Positions 1-8,061 are shown, counted from the first letter of the stretch. The stretch is 64,000 nt of DNA from Kineosporia mesophila (GCF_021129235.1 NZ_JAJOMA010000010.1:124001-188000); one strand, 5' to 3'. Notes: generated by a model from the sequence alone, not told the origin. Made by a program: numbers and translations.

Positions 1-68
1 ACGCGCGCGCCAAGCGGGGCGAGCCGCAGCCGGTGGAAGACACCGAACTGCCACCCTGGCCGCAATAG
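1..68 (+). CDS. C-terminal end of an unidentified protein (partial)
   Basis: The window opens inside a plus-strand reading frame that ends with TAG at 66-68. The last residues read ...EPQPVEDTELPPWPQ, an acidic, proline-rich tail typical of actinobacterial proteins. The frame is open from base 3 and is followed at once by a strong palindromic terminator (91-130), which supports it being a real gene end. Only about 21 residues are visible, so no function can be given. Confidence 0.55.
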   Translation, partial: ARAKRGEPQPVEDTELPPWPQ

Positions 69-90
69 GCGACCAGATCGTCCTCAAACA

Positions 91-130
91 TGACTGCCGG
101 CCCGGCCGGTACCGGCCGGGCCGGCAGTCA
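91..130. terminator. Bidirectional terminator, perfect 40-bp palindrome
   Basis: The two 20-base halves are exact reverse complements (TGACTGCCGGCCCGGCCGGT and its complement). It lies between the end of the partial plus-strand gene (68) and the end of pepA on the minus strand (151), so it can stop transcription from both sides. Confidence 0.75.
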
Positions 131-150
131 TGAGAGGGCGGTGACCGGAC

Positions 151-1659
151 TCAGCGCAGCGGCGTGGTCGCCAGCGACTCGCACAGCGCCACCATCGTGC
201 GCACGCCGTGCCCGGTGCCACCGGTCGGCGTGTAGCCGTAGGCGGAACCCGTGTTGTACGACGGGCCGGCGATGTCCAGGTGCGCCCACGGGGTCTGCGC
301 GCCGTCGTCGGTGGACGGCACGAACTCCTTCAGGAACAGCCCGGCGACCAGCATGCCGCCGAACCGCTCGCCGATGTTCGCGATGTCGGCGACCCGGGAG
401 TCCATGCTGGGACGCAGCTCCGGCGGGAGCGGCATCGGCCAGAAGGCCTCACCGGCCTCGCCGGACACGGTGTGCACCAGGTTCCGCAGGTCGTCGTCGT
501 TGGACATGATCGCGGACGTGCGGCTGCCGAGCGCCACGATCTGCGCACCGGTCAGGGTGGCGATGTCGACGATCACGTCGGGGTTCGTCTCACCGGCGGC
601 GACGATCGCGTCGGCGAGCACCAGCCGGCCCTCGGCGTCGGTGTTGAGCACCTCCACCGTGCGGCCGCCGCGGATCGTGATCACGTCGGAGGGACGCTGG
701 GCGGTGCCGGAGGGCATGTTCTCGGCGAGCGCGAGCCAGCCGGTGACGTGCACGGGCAGGCGGAGCTCGGCGATCGCGGCGACCGCGTGCAGCACCGCGG
801 CCGCACCCGACATGTCGCTCTTCATGTCGTCCATGCTCGCGGCGGGCTTGATCGAGATACCGCCGGAGTCGAACGTGATGCCCTTGCCGACAAGTGCGAC
901 GTGGGTGGCGGCGCCGGCCGGCTTGTACTCCAGCTTCACCAGGCGCGGCGGGCGCGACGAGCCCTGGCCGACCCCGATCAGGCCGCCGTAACCGCCCTTG
1001 AGCAGCTTCTTCTCGTCGAGCACGGTGACCGTGACCGGCAGGTCCTTGACCACGCGCTGGGCGTCGTCGGCGAACTGGGCCGGGAACAGGTCGATCGGCG
1101 CCGCGTTGATCAGGTCACGGGTGCCGTGCACGGCGTCGGCGAGCACCTTGGCGCGGCGGATCCCGGCCCGGGCGGCGGTGTTCGCGGCGGCCGGGGCGGA
1201 CACGACGATCGTGCCGACGGGCGTCCTGACCGAGTCACCGGTGCGGTAGCGGTTGTACGCGTAGGCGCCGAACAGGGCGCCCTCGGCGACCGCCGTGACG
1301 TCTTCACCCGTGGTGGTGGGCAGACCGAACACGACCTTGGCCAGGCCCGCGAGCTCGCGGGTGGCGGCACCGGCGGCGCGGCGCAGGGTCTCGTGGTCGA
1401 TCTGCGCCGGTGCGCCGAGGCCGACGAGGACCACCGATTTGGCGGACACCCCGGCCACGGGCGGGATGCGGTGCAGCGTGCCCTTGGCGCCGGTGGCGCC
1501 CACGGCCTTGACCGCCTGGGTCAGCGCCGTGCGCACCGGTGCGGGGAGGGCCGGCGCCCCGGCGAGCACGGCACCGGCCTTGTTGGTGCCGACCCCGATG
1601 ACGAGGGCATCGGCGGACTGACTGACAGCTTCCTTGGCGGTGACACTGAGCGTGGGCAA
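151..1659 (-). CDS. pepA: Leucyl aminopeptidase (peptidase M17)
   Basis: Cytosolic dinuclear-zinc aminopeptidase that removes N-terminal residues from peptides. The C-terminal half carries the M17 catalytic signature NTDAEGRLVLADA and the metal-binding stretch VGKGITFDSGGISIKP followed by MDDMKSDMSGAA. The N-terminal domain is the usual variable Rossmann-like region. I place the start at TTG 1659 because GAAGGA sits 6 nt upstream and the protein then begins PTLSVTAKE, like relatives; this gives 502 aa. An ATG at 1731 would add 24 residues that do not look conserved. It ends against the palindromic terminator at 91-130 and is separated from cobS by about 130 bp. Confidence 0.93.
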   Translation of the reverse strand: MPTLSVTAKEAVSQSADALVIGVGTNKAGAVLAGAPALPAPVRTALTQAVKAVGATGAKGTLHRIPPVAGVSAKSVVLVGLGAPAQIDHETLRRAAGAATRELAGLAKVVFGLPTTTGEDVTAVAEGALFGAYAYNRYRTGDSVRTPVGTIVVSAPAAANTAARAGIRRAKVLADAVHGTRDLINAAPIDLFPAQFADDAQRVVKDLPVTVTVLDEKKLLKGGYGGLIGVGQGSSRPPRLVKLEYKPAGAATHVALVGKGITFDSGGISIKPAASMDDMKSDMSGAAAVLHAVAAIAELRLPVHVTGWLALAENMPSGTAQRPSDVITIRGGRTVEVLNTDAEGRLVLADAIVAAGETNPDVIVDIATLTGAQIVALGSRTSAIMSNDDDLRNLVHTVSGEAGEAFWPMPLPPELRPSMDSRVADIANIGERFGGMLVAGLFLKEFVPSTDDGAQTPWAHLDIAGPSYNTGSAYGYTPTGGTGHGVRTMVALCESLATTPLR

Positions 1660-1793
1660 CGAGAATCCTTCGACGTCAACGGGCTTTCCGTCGAGAATCC
1701 TAGGCCTGTCCCCGGTCGGACCGCAGAACATGGTTCCGCCCGGGTGCCCGCCGTGCGTAGGGGGCGACCACTACCCGGAATTGAGGACGCGTC

Positions 1794-2648
1794 TCAGCTT
1801 GCGTGGGTGGACGCGATCAGGGCCAGCGCAGCCACCGCCGTGCCGATCTCCACGCCCGCGCCGATGATGTCGCCGGTGATGCCGCCCAGGCGCCTCGTCG
1901 AGCGCCGCACCAGCACCGCAGCTGCGACGACGGTCGCCCCGACGGCCACCGGCCCGGCCCACCAGGTCAGCCCGGCGGCCCACCCGGACCAGGCGGTGAC
2001 CAGGGCGGTCACGATCAGGCAGGTCGCCAGCAGCGGGTTCGGCACGGCGCCGGCGACCATCGCCCCCAGACCCTCCGGCCGGGCCGGGGGAACACCCGAA
2101 CGGCAGATCACCGGGATCGCGACCCGGGCCGTCACCGCCACGGTCACCACGGCGAACGTGGCCGCCAGCTCGTTGCGCCAGCCGACCGCGACCGTGCTGA
2201 TGCCGGCGGTCACCAGCACCTGGTTCAGGGCGGTGACCTGGAGCATCAGCACGATCACGACCATCACCACACCGGCCGGTCCGCTGTCGCCGCGCCGCAT
2301 CACGGTCAGTGCCTTGTCGCGGTCGTAGCTCGCGGTGAAACCGTCGGCGGTGTCGGCCAGACCGTCCAGGTGCAGTGCCCGCGTGCTCAGCGCGAACACC
2401 CCCACCACCAGCACGGCCACCACCAGGGGGGTGAGGCCCAGCCGGATCGCCCCGAACGCCACCAGCCAGCCGGTCAGTCCGGGGACGACCCCCGCCAGCG
2501 GAGCGAGGGCCATGGCCCGGCCCGGGACGGGTGGGGCGACGGTGGTCGGTGGGGGGACAGGGAACGCGGTCAAGGTCCCGAACGCGAGCCTCAGGGCATC
2601 AGTCAGGGTGCTCCCGGGAGAGCCCGCGGCATTGCGCGACTCGGGCAC
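1794..2648 (-). CDS. cobS: Adenosylcobinamide-GDP ribazoletransferase (cobalamin synthase)
   Basis: Integral membrane enzyme that joins adenosylcobinamide-GDP to alpha-ribazole (phosphate) in the last assembly step of cobalamin. The 284-aa protein has the CobS signature LHLDGLADTADGF with its Asp residues around residue 95-105, an N-terminal LRLAFGTLTAFPVP motif common to the family, and several hydrophobic helices. Its ATG directly follows the stop of the CobT-like gene (2649), so the two are translationally coupled in a cobU-cobT-cobS operon. Length and motifs are typical, so this enzyme looks functional. Confidence 0.93.
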   Translation of the reverse strand: MPESRNAAGSPGSTLTDALRLAFGTLTAFPVPPPTTVAPPVPGRAMALAPLAGVVPGLTGWLVAFGAIRLGLTPLVVAVLVVGVFALSTRALHLDGLADTADGFTASYDRDKALTVMRRGDSGPAGVVMVVIVLMLQVTALNQVLVTAGISTVAVGWRNELAATFAVVTVAVTARVAIPVICRSGVPPARPEGLGAMVAGAVPNPLLATCLIVTALVTAWSGWAAGLTWWAGPVAVGATVVAAAVLVRRSTRRLGGITGDIIGAGVEIGTAVAALALIASTHAS

Positions 2649-3956
2649 TCAGCGCCGTTCGCCGTTGCCGGTGGGGCGGCTGGTGTCGGATGCGGTGCCC
2701 GGGGGCGGCCCTGGGGCCAGATCGGACTCGTCGGGCAGGGGCTCGCGGTCTGCTGCGTCGGCCGGTGGGTGGTCTGCGACGCCGGGGTTACTGGGGACGG
2801 CGGGATCCGGCGTCGCCTGCTCGTCCGGGTCGGGGATCGCCGCGAAGGTGGACCCGCCGTCGAAGTCCGGATCCGGTAGCGCGCTCACGAAGTCCGCACC
2901 GTCGATCGCCGCAGCGTCGATCGCCGCACCGTCGATCGCCGCGGCGTCCGGCTCCTGCGTCCGTCCGGTGGCCGACGCCTCGGTGGCCGGCGTTTCCTCG
3001 GTGACCAGCGTCTCTTCCGCCGGCCGGGCCTCGGTCACTCCTGCTTCCCCGACCCCGGCGGCCGGTTCGATGCCGGCGGAAGCAGAGGAGTCGTCCTCAA
3101 TTTCGTCGTTGCGTTCCTGCGCCCGCAGCACGGCGGTCTCGAGGAGCTGGAGGGTCAGCCGGGCGCCGGTGCCGTCGCCGTCGTCCAGGCCGAGGTCGGT
3201 GACGGCGACGAGGCGTAGTTCCTCGAGCATCCGGCGGGTGAGCGCGGCACCGCCGGAGTCGGCGGCCAGCCACCAGCTGCGGGCGGCGGGGGCCAGGCGG
3301 GCGGCGAGCAGGGCGCACGTGGTGGCGATCGGGCCGTCGATGATCGCGGGAGTGCGGCGCGCGGCGGCCTGCAACAGCAGACCGGTGCCGGCCAGCAGCT
3401 CTCGGTGTTCCAGGAGCTGGAGCAGACGCAGCGGGTCTTTACGGTTGCCGTGCACGGCCTTCAGACCGTCGCGGATCCGGGTGACCCGCTCGATCCAGGT
3501 GCGGTCGGTCAGGCCCGGGGTGGGCCAGCCCATCGCCTCGACCGCGTCCAGCCCGAGCACCTGCGCCGCCGCGACCTGCCAGGCGATGTCGTCCGGGCGG
3601 GCGGGGATGCTGAGCAGGATCAGGTCGGTGCCGTCGTCCACGGCGTCGTCGGCGGTGGCCAGGCCCCAGTCGATGGCATCTTGTGCCTCGCGGGGCGCGG
3701 TGAAGCGGTGCAGCACGACCTGCGAGCGCACCGGCCCGGCGGTGCCGGTGTGCGGCAGCCAGAAGTGCTCGACCCGCCGGGGGAGTTCGCGGCCGACCAC
3801 TCCGGCCCACCACCGGGTCAGTTCGTCGAGCCGGTCACCGCCCGGCGAGGGCACACCGCCCCGCGGCCGGGCCCGCATACCGCCCGGCGATCCGTCGGGC
3901 GTGGTGACGAGGGCCGCGATCCGGTTGAGTTCATCCACCTGCACGGCGCCCATCAT
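2649..3956 (-). CDS. Degenerate CobT-like protein (nicotinate-nucleotide:DMB phosphoribosyltransferase family) with repeat-containing tail
   Basis: About residues 85-285 align with the C-terminal half of actinobacterial CobT: DPLRLLQLLEHRELLAG, ARRTPAIIDGPIATTCALLA and LAPAARSWWLA match the Mtb protein as I recall it. CobT normally makes alpha-ribazole phosphate for CobS. However, the active-site loop GxMGIGNTT is replaced by SIPARPDDIAWQ (residues 116-127), the catalytic Glu of the GEGTGA loop is Asp261, and the N-terminal AGDHG segment is missing. Residues 290-435 form an acidic Ala/Pro/Asp-rich tail with AAIDGAAIDAAAIDGAD repeats. It sits between cobU and cobS. I chose the ATG at 3956, avoiding overlap with cobU; an in-frame ATG at 4061 also exists. 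It is probably non-catalytic or altered in function (inference). Confidence 0.75.
   Translation of the reverse strand: MMGAVQVDELNRIAALVTTPDGSPGGMRARPRGGVPSPGGDRLDELTRWWAGVVGRELPRRVEHFWLPHTGTAGPVRSQVVLHRFTAPREAQDAIDWGLATADDAVDDGTDLILLSIPARPDDIAWQVAAAQVLGLDAVEAMGWPTPGLTDRTWIERVTRIRDGLKAVHGNRKDPLRLLQLLEHRELLAGTGLLLQAAARRTPAIIDGPIATTCALLAARLAPAARSWWLAADSGGAALTRRMLEELRLVAVTDLGLDDGDGTGARLTLQLLETAVLRAQERNDEIEDDSSASAGIEPAAGVGEAGVTEARPAEETLVTEETPATEASATGRTQEPDAAAIDGAAIDAAAIDGADFVSALPDPDFDGGSTFAAIPDPDEQATPDPAVPSNPGVADHPPADAADREPLPDESDLAPGPPPGTASDTSRPTGNGERR
2896..2940. repeat. Three tandem 15-bp units inside the CobT-like gene
   Basis: The unit GCACCGTCGATCGCC occurs three times (middle copy with one change, GCAGCG...). 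Because 15 is a multiple of 3 it stays in frame and encodes the repeated AAIDG/AAIDA peptide in the acidic C-terminal tail of the CobT-like protein. Confidence 0.85.
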
Positions 3957-4008
3957 GACGGTCCCGGAGCGGTGCTGCCGCACGGGGCCGGTGAACCGGG
4001 CCCGGCGC

Positions 4009-5433
4009 TCACGCGTCCGCCCGCAGCAACCGTCCGGCGACGATGACGTGGACGTCTTCACTGGCTTCGGCCAGCTTGCCGTTGAGCCGCCCGAGCTGGT
4101 CGCGGAACAGCCGTCCCGACTCCGTCGACGGCACGATCGACCAGCCCACCTCGTCGGACACGGCCACCAGCGGTCCCGGACACTCGCGCCAGGCCGTGAG
4201 CAGGGCCGCGGTCTCGGCGTCGAGCTGTTCCTTCCAGCCCGGCCGGTCGTCCCACGCGCCGCAGCGGTCGAGGACGCCGCTGAGCCAGGTGCCCACCGAG
4301 TCCAGCAGGATCGCCCGGCCGTCGCCGGTCAGGGGTCCGGCGACATCGATGGTCTCCAGCGTGCTCCACCAGCCGGGGCGCCGTTCCTGGTGCCTGCGCA
4401 CCCGGGAGGCCCACTCGTCGTCCTCGGGGTGCTCGGTGGGGGACGAGTCGTCGCCGGTGGACGCGGTCTCCTCACCGGACCGCCCGGGTTTCGGGCCGGT
4501 GGCCAGGTAGACCACCTGGGGGGCCGCGGACAGCAACTGCTCGGCGAACGCGGACTTGCCCGATCCCGACCCACCGAGCACGAGGACGCGCCCGAGGTGC
4601 GGGAGCGGGGAGTGCTGCGGATGCGGGAGGCCGGGAGCGGTTCCGGCGACGGCCAGCTCGGCCCCCCAGGCGGGCAGGCAGGCCTGGAGCCGGGCCGGAT
4701 GGGTCTCACGGTGCCCGAACCCGACGAGCAGGCAACGGGTGCGCCGGCCGATCACTCCGCGGGCCCGCAACCGGGCGATCGTGCGGGCACAGCCCAGCGA
4801 CGGCATCTCCCCGGGCGGTGCGGAGGACTCCGGCTCGGGCCCCAGCACCAGGGCGTCGGGTGGCCGGCTCACTGTCCGGGGGGCGGTCGGGAGAGGGGCA
4901 GGCAGCAGGGCTGCGAGCGCGTCGAGCGTGGAGTCGCTGATCTCGCCCGCCTGCGGTGCCCACACCACGGTCAGGTCGGCGGTGCGGATCAGGACGACAC
5001 CCTCGCCCAGGGCCTCGAATCGGGTGCCGCGCGCCGGGCGGTCGAGCGTCAGAACCTCTCCCGGCCCGAGCTCGTGCGAGGCGCCGGTGGAGTGCCGGGA
5101 CGTGCCGGGGTGAGGCTCGCTGCTCTTACCGGCGTGGCTGTCCGGGGTGTCCGGGGCGACACCGGTCCGGGGGTTCGGGGCGGGAGCGCCGGTCGCGAAG
5201 CTTGCGGGCCGGCCCGTGTCGACCGTTCCGCCGGAGGTGACCGCAGCGTGCCCGGTGACCGCATCGTCCACCGTGACCACACCGTCCACCGATATCTCCC
5301 ACCCGCCGGAGGAGACGAGCCGGGCCGGCTCGGCGGTGACCCCGTCGCGCCGGGCCCGGGCGCACACGGCGCAGGGGCAGTCCGGCACCGGGAAACCCTC
5401 GGCCGGACCGGTTCCGGTGAGTGTGAGCCGCAT
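4009..5433 (-). CDS. cobU: Bifunctional adenosylcobinamide kinase / adenosylcobinamide-phosphate guanylyltransferase with N-terminal MBL-like domain
   Basis: The C-terminal ~200 residues are CobU: P-loop VLGGSGSGKS, DEWASRVRRHQERRP (guanylylated His region), LLDSVGTWLS, and VSDEVGWSIVPSTESGRLFR with RLNGKLA. The enzyme phosphorylates adenosylcobinamide and transfers GMP, making CobS's substrate. The N-terminal half begins MRLTLTGTGPAEGFPVPDCPCAVC, the start of a metallo-beta-lactamase-like domain that actinobacterial CobU proteins often carry; the usual HxHxDH metal motif is not visible here and the segment is low-complexity. Start at ATG 5433 is supported by AGAGG 7-8 nt upstream; an earlier ATG at 5541 would overlap the divergent promoter. 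474 aa. First gene of the cob operon. Confidence 0.9.
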   Translation of the reverse strand: MRLTLTGTGPAEGFPVPDCPCAVCARARRDGVTAEPARLVSSGGWEISVDGVVTVDDAVTGHAAVTSGGTVDTGRPASFATGAPAPNPRTGVAPDTPDSHAGKSSEPHPGTSRHSTGASHELGPGEVLTLDRPARGTRFEALGEGVVLIRTADLTVVWAPQAGEISDSTLDALAALLPAPLPTAPRTVSRPPDALVLGPEPESSAPPGEMPSLGCARTIARLRARGVIGRRTRCLLVGFGHRETHPARLQACLPAWGAELAVAGTAPGLPHPQHSPLPHLGRVLVLGGSGSGKSAFAEQLLSAAPQVVYLATGPKPGRSGEETASTGDDSSPTEHPEDDEWASRVRRHQERRPGWWSTLETIDVAGPLTGDGRAILLDSVGTWLSGVLDRCGAWDDRPGWKEQLDAETAALLTAWRECPGPLVAVSDEVGWSIVPSTESGRLFRDQLGRLNGKLAEASEDVHVIVAGRLLRADA

Positions 5434-5529
5434 GCGTCGCCTCTTTCGCCGAACGGTCCGGACCGGCGGCCGCCGGAAACCGGGAGGAACAGGTGCGGAA
5501 CCTGATGGCTCCGGGGCGGGATTCACACG

Positions 5530-5535
5530 TACCGT
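5530..5535 (+). promoter_or_regulatory. -10 box TACCGT, leaderless start
   Basis: TACCGT lies 6 nt before the GTG at 5542, with no Shine-Dalgarno sequence between, as expected for a leaderless transcript. Confidence 0.5.
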
Positions 5536-5541
5536 AGGCAC

Positions 5542-5754
5542 GTGAATTCATGGACCTGGCAGTACGAGGCAGCGGACGGCTCGGTCATGACGGGGCCGGA
5601 GCTTCCCCGCACCGGATTCCCGAATCAGGCCGACGCGGAGAGCTGGGTCGGCGAGAGCTGGCACGACCTGCTCGCCGCCGGTGTGGAACAGGTGAACCTG
5701 TTCAACGCCGACGACAAGATCTACGGCCCGATGAGCCTGCGCCCTCTGGCCTGA
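5542..5754 (+). CDS. Small conserved actinobacterial protein of unknown function
   Basis: A 70-aa acidic protein beginning MNSWTWQYEAADGSVM and ending GPMSLRPLA, with no membrane segment or signal peptide. The start is GTG with a TACCGT box 6 nt upstream and no SD, so it is probably leaderless. Coding character is good (strong GC3) and it ends before a bidirectional terminator at 5771-5805. It is divergent from cobU. I recall similar short proteins annotated as hypothetical in actinomycetes but know no function. Confidence 0.75.
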   Translation: MNSWTWQYEAADGSVMTGPELPRTGFPNQADAESWVGESWHDLLAAGVEQVNLFNADDKIYGPMSLRPLA

Positions 5755-5770
5755 GTCCCACCCGGAGTCC

Positions 5771-5805
5771 CACCGGGGCCCACCGTTCGCGGGCCGGCCC
5801 CGGTG
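5771..5805. terminator. Bidirectional terminator hairpin
   Basis: CACCGGGGCC (5771-5780) pairs exactly with GGCCCCGGTG (5796-5805) around a 15-nt loop. It lies between the convergent small gene (ends 5754) and the aldo/keto reductase (ends 5813). Confidence 0.7.
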
Positions 5806-5812
5806 AGAACTC

Positions 5813-6838
5813 TCAGACGCGTGGCCTGACCGGTGGGCGGCCTTTCGGCGCGCGCCGGCTGGTCCAGGTGGCGTCGCGGTTGACGACGTCGCCGAGCACC
5901 TCGTCGATGCGGGAGAGCTGGTCCGCGTCGAGCTTCACCCCGACCGCGCTGACGTTCTCCTTCACCTGCTCGGGCCGCGAGGCACCGATGATGGCGGAGG
6001 CGACGTTCTGGTTCTGCAGCACCCACGCCACACCGAGCTGGGCCAGCGACAGACCGGCCTCCGCGGCGATCGGGGCCAGGCCCTGAACCCGCTGCAGCAC
6101 GTCGTCTTTCATCCAGCGGGAGATGAAGTCGGCGCCCCCGTTGGTGTCGGTCGCGCGGGACCCGGCGGGCGGGGCCTGACCGGGGAGGTACTTGCCGGTC
6201 AGGATGCCCTGGGCCAGCGGTGAGAAGACGATCTGCGACACGCCCAGGTCACGGCTGGTGGGCACCACCTCGTCGTCGATGACCCGCCAGAGCATCGAGT
6301 ACTCCGGCTGGTTCGAGATCAGGTGGATGCCCAGGTCGTCGGCGAGCACGCGGCCGGCCCGGATCTGGTCGGCCGTCCACTCGCTGACCCCGATGTAGAG
6401 CGCCTTGCCCGACCGCACCACGTCGGCGAACGCCAGCATGGTCTCTTCGAGCGGGGTCTCGGAGTCGAAGCGGTGGGCCTGGTAGAGATCGACGTAGTCG
6501 GTCTTCAGCCGGCGCAGGGAGCCGTTGATCGACTCCATGATGTGCTTGCGCGAGAGCCCGCCGTCGTTCGCGCCCTGGGGCCCGGTGGCCCAGTAGACCT
6601 TGGTGAAGATCTCCAGGCTCTCCCGGCGCTCGGAGGCCAGGGCGTCACCCAGCACGACCTCGGCGGCGGTGTTCGCGTACGTGTCCGCGGTGTCGAACGA
6701 GGTGATGCCGACGTCGAGCGCGGCCCGCACGCACTGGGTGGCCACGTCGTTGCCCACCTGGGACGCGTGGGTGATCCAGTTGCCGTACGTCAGCTCACTG
6801 ATTTTCAGGCCGCTGCGGCCGAGATACCGATACTCCAT
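5813..6838 (-). CDS. Aldo/keto reductase, potassium-channel beta-subunit-like
   Basis: A 341-aa NADPH-dependent oxidoreductase of the AKR superfamily with a TIM barrel. The catalytic tetrad is visible: Asp and Tyr in FDTADTYANTA, Lys in EIFTKVYW, His in LYQAHRFD. The start MEYRYLGRSGLKISELTYGN and the end motif SAIIGASRPEQVKENV are typical of the KCNAB/YghZ branch. Substrate cannot be deduced; carbonyl detoxification is usual. It stands alone with a TAGGCT box 7 nt before the ATG and a hairpin (6841-6863) over that promoter. Confidence 0.92.
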   Translation of the reverse strand: MEYRYLGRSGLKISELTYGNWITHASQVGNDVATQCVRAALDVGITSFDTADTYANTAAEVVLGDALASERRESLEIFTKVYWATGPQGANDGGLSRKHIMESINGSLRRLKTDYVDLYQAHRFDSETPLEETMLAFADVVRSGKALYIGVSEWTADQIRAGRVLADDLGIHLISNQPEYSMLWRVIDDEVVPTSRDLGVSQIVFSPLAQGILTGKYLPGQAPPAGSRATDTNGGADFISRWMKDDVLQRVQGLAPIAAEAGLSLAQLGVAWVLQNQNVASAIIGASRPEQVKENVSAVGVKLDADQLSRIDEVLGDVVNRDATWTSRRAPKGRPPVRPRV

Positions 6839-6840
6839 GC

Positions 6841-6863
6841 GGGGGAGCCTATTGCGCTCCCCC
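6841..6863 (-). promoter_or_regulatory. Promoter with overlapping inverted repeat upstream of the aldo/keto reductase
   Basis: GGGGGAG (6841-6847) and CTCCCCC (6857-6863) form a 7-bp inverted repeat around a 9-nt centre. On the minus strand the centre holds the -10 box TAGGCT (6846-6851), 7 nt before the ATG at 6838. A repressor binding the repeat would block the -10, but this is inference. Confidence 0.4.
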
Positions 6864-6896
6864 GACAGACTTGCGTCGGCACTGGTCAGAGGCGGT

Positions 6897-7511
6897 TCAG
6901 GAGGGGAACTCGCCCCGCGCGACCATCGGCTTGGGCATGCGGCCGCGGCGGAACTGCAGCGCGCGCATCATGCCGTAGGTGCCGGCCCCGGGCGCCCCGA
7001 CCCCGGTACGACCCTCGAACTTGGTGTCGACCCGCTTCTGGATACGCCGGCGCAGCAGGTACGAGTCGATGGCCACGACGAGCACGAAGCCGTACAGCAG
7101 CACCAGTGAGACCAGGCGCAGCACCGGCACATTCACCATGCCGAGCACCAGGGAGAACAGCGCGATCGGCAGGAAGTACTCGCCGATGTTGCGGCGGGCG
7201 TCGATGTAGTCGCGCACGTAACGGCGGGCCGGGCCCTTGTCGCGGGCGGGCAGGTACCGCTCGTCGCCGCGGTTCATCGCCTCGCGGGCCTTGAGACGCT
7301 CCTCGCGGGAGGCGGCGGAGCGTGCCTGGCGGGCAGCCTTACGCTCGGCCCGGGTGGCCCCCTTCGGGGCCGGCGGCGTACCGATCAGGGGACGCCGGTT
7401 GCGCGCCTCCGACTCACGGCGGCTGGGGGTGGGGCGGCCTTTGCCCCCTGCCTTGACCACCTGATCGGCCTGGGGCTCCTCAGGAGCGGCGGTCTTGTCA
7501 CGTCCGAACAC
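6897..7511 (-). CDS. DUF3043 family membrane protein
   Basis: A 204-aa protein with a basic, soluble N-terminal part (RDKTAAPEE..., RRESEARNRRPLIG) and two predicted membrane helices near residues 120-165 (YFLPIALFSLVLGMV and LVSLVLLYGFVLVVAI), then a basic tail LLRRRIQKRVDTKFEG. The ERYLPARDKGPARRYVRDYI motif identifies DUF3043, an actinobacterial family also found next to cobT/cobS in mycobacteria (Rv2206, from memory). The GTG at 7511 starts MFGRDK as in relatives and has TACCCT 6 nt upstream with no SD, so it is probably leaderless. Function unknown. Confidence 0.88.
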   Translation of the reverse strand: MFGRDKTAAPEEPQADQVVKAGGKGRPTPSRRESEARNRRPLIGTPPAPKGATRAERKAARQARSAASREERLKAREAMNRGDERYLPARDKGPARRYVRDYIDARRNIGEYFLPIALFSLVLGMVNVPVLRLVSLVLLYGFVLVVAIDSYLLRRRIQKRVDTKFEGRTGVGAPGAGTYGMMRALQFRRGRMPKPMVARGEFPS

Positions 7512-8061
7512 GCCATCAGGGTAACTGCCCTGAGTACGTGCTGGGCCCGGCCCCCGGGCCCGGGAAGGTCTCGAACCGGTTCCGGATGCGGTGACGGATC
7601 GAGCGGCGGATCTCGCGGTGAGTGCGGGACGGGAGGGGCACCGGTTCGGCAACGGAGAGGAACCGGACCGGAACCGGCTGTGCGAAGAAGCGGACAAGGG
7701 CCCCCCGGACGTGGGAATGTTGATCCGCGGTCATCGTGCTTCCGCAGCCCGCCGGGCGGGTCGGCAGCGATGGTGCACGGTGCCGTACGCGGGGAATGGC
7801 CGGCCGAGGAATGCGGGCCGGCAGCAACGGGGTGGCAACGGAACGACGCGTGGAGGGACCGCGGCGTCACCGGGCCGGTTCGCCGCGGGCGTCAGGAATC
7901 ACGCACGGCACGGCGTTGCACAACGGGAGGCATGTCCCGCCCGCCCGACGGGCATTCGTGGGACAGCTCCCGGGCCCGAACCTCTCGGTGCCCGGGCTCG
8001 TTGGGATCCGAGGTGTCGTGCACTGTCCGTATTCGAGCAACAACAGCTAATGGGGGTCGAG
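7512..8061. other. Intergenic region of about 550 bp, no gene recognised
   Basis: It separates the divergent DUF3043 and TetR genes. Open frames exist on both strands but their translations are Arg/Pro/Gly-rich and match nothing I know. The only structure seen is the imperfect palindrome CAGGGTAACTGCCCTG (7517-7532) over the DUF3043 promoter. The region presumably holds the tetR promoter and leader. Confidence 0.5.
7518..7523 (-). promoter_or_regulatory. -10 box TACCCT, leaderless start
   Basis: On the minus strand TACCCT is followed by 6 nt and the GTG at 7511 of the DUF3043 gene; no SD is present. Confidence 0.5.

Noticed and set aside
2896-2940. Short repeat array as a CRISPR or tRNA-linked repeat
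   Set aside because: The units are directly adjacent, 15 bp long, in frame and without spacers; no cas genes are present.
208-5505. Very long open frames on the plus strand opposite pepA and the cob genes
   Set aside because: They are mirror frames of high-GC genes with Arg/Gly/Pro/His-rich translations; the minus-strand frames carry clear motifs. The same holds opposite ctaD, qcrB, erpA-adoK-aat and fadD.
7591-8061. An N-terminal extension of the TetR regulator of about 157 residues
   Set aside because: The frame is open but the translation is low-complexity with no domain, and an SD-like GGGGG precedes the ATG at 8062.
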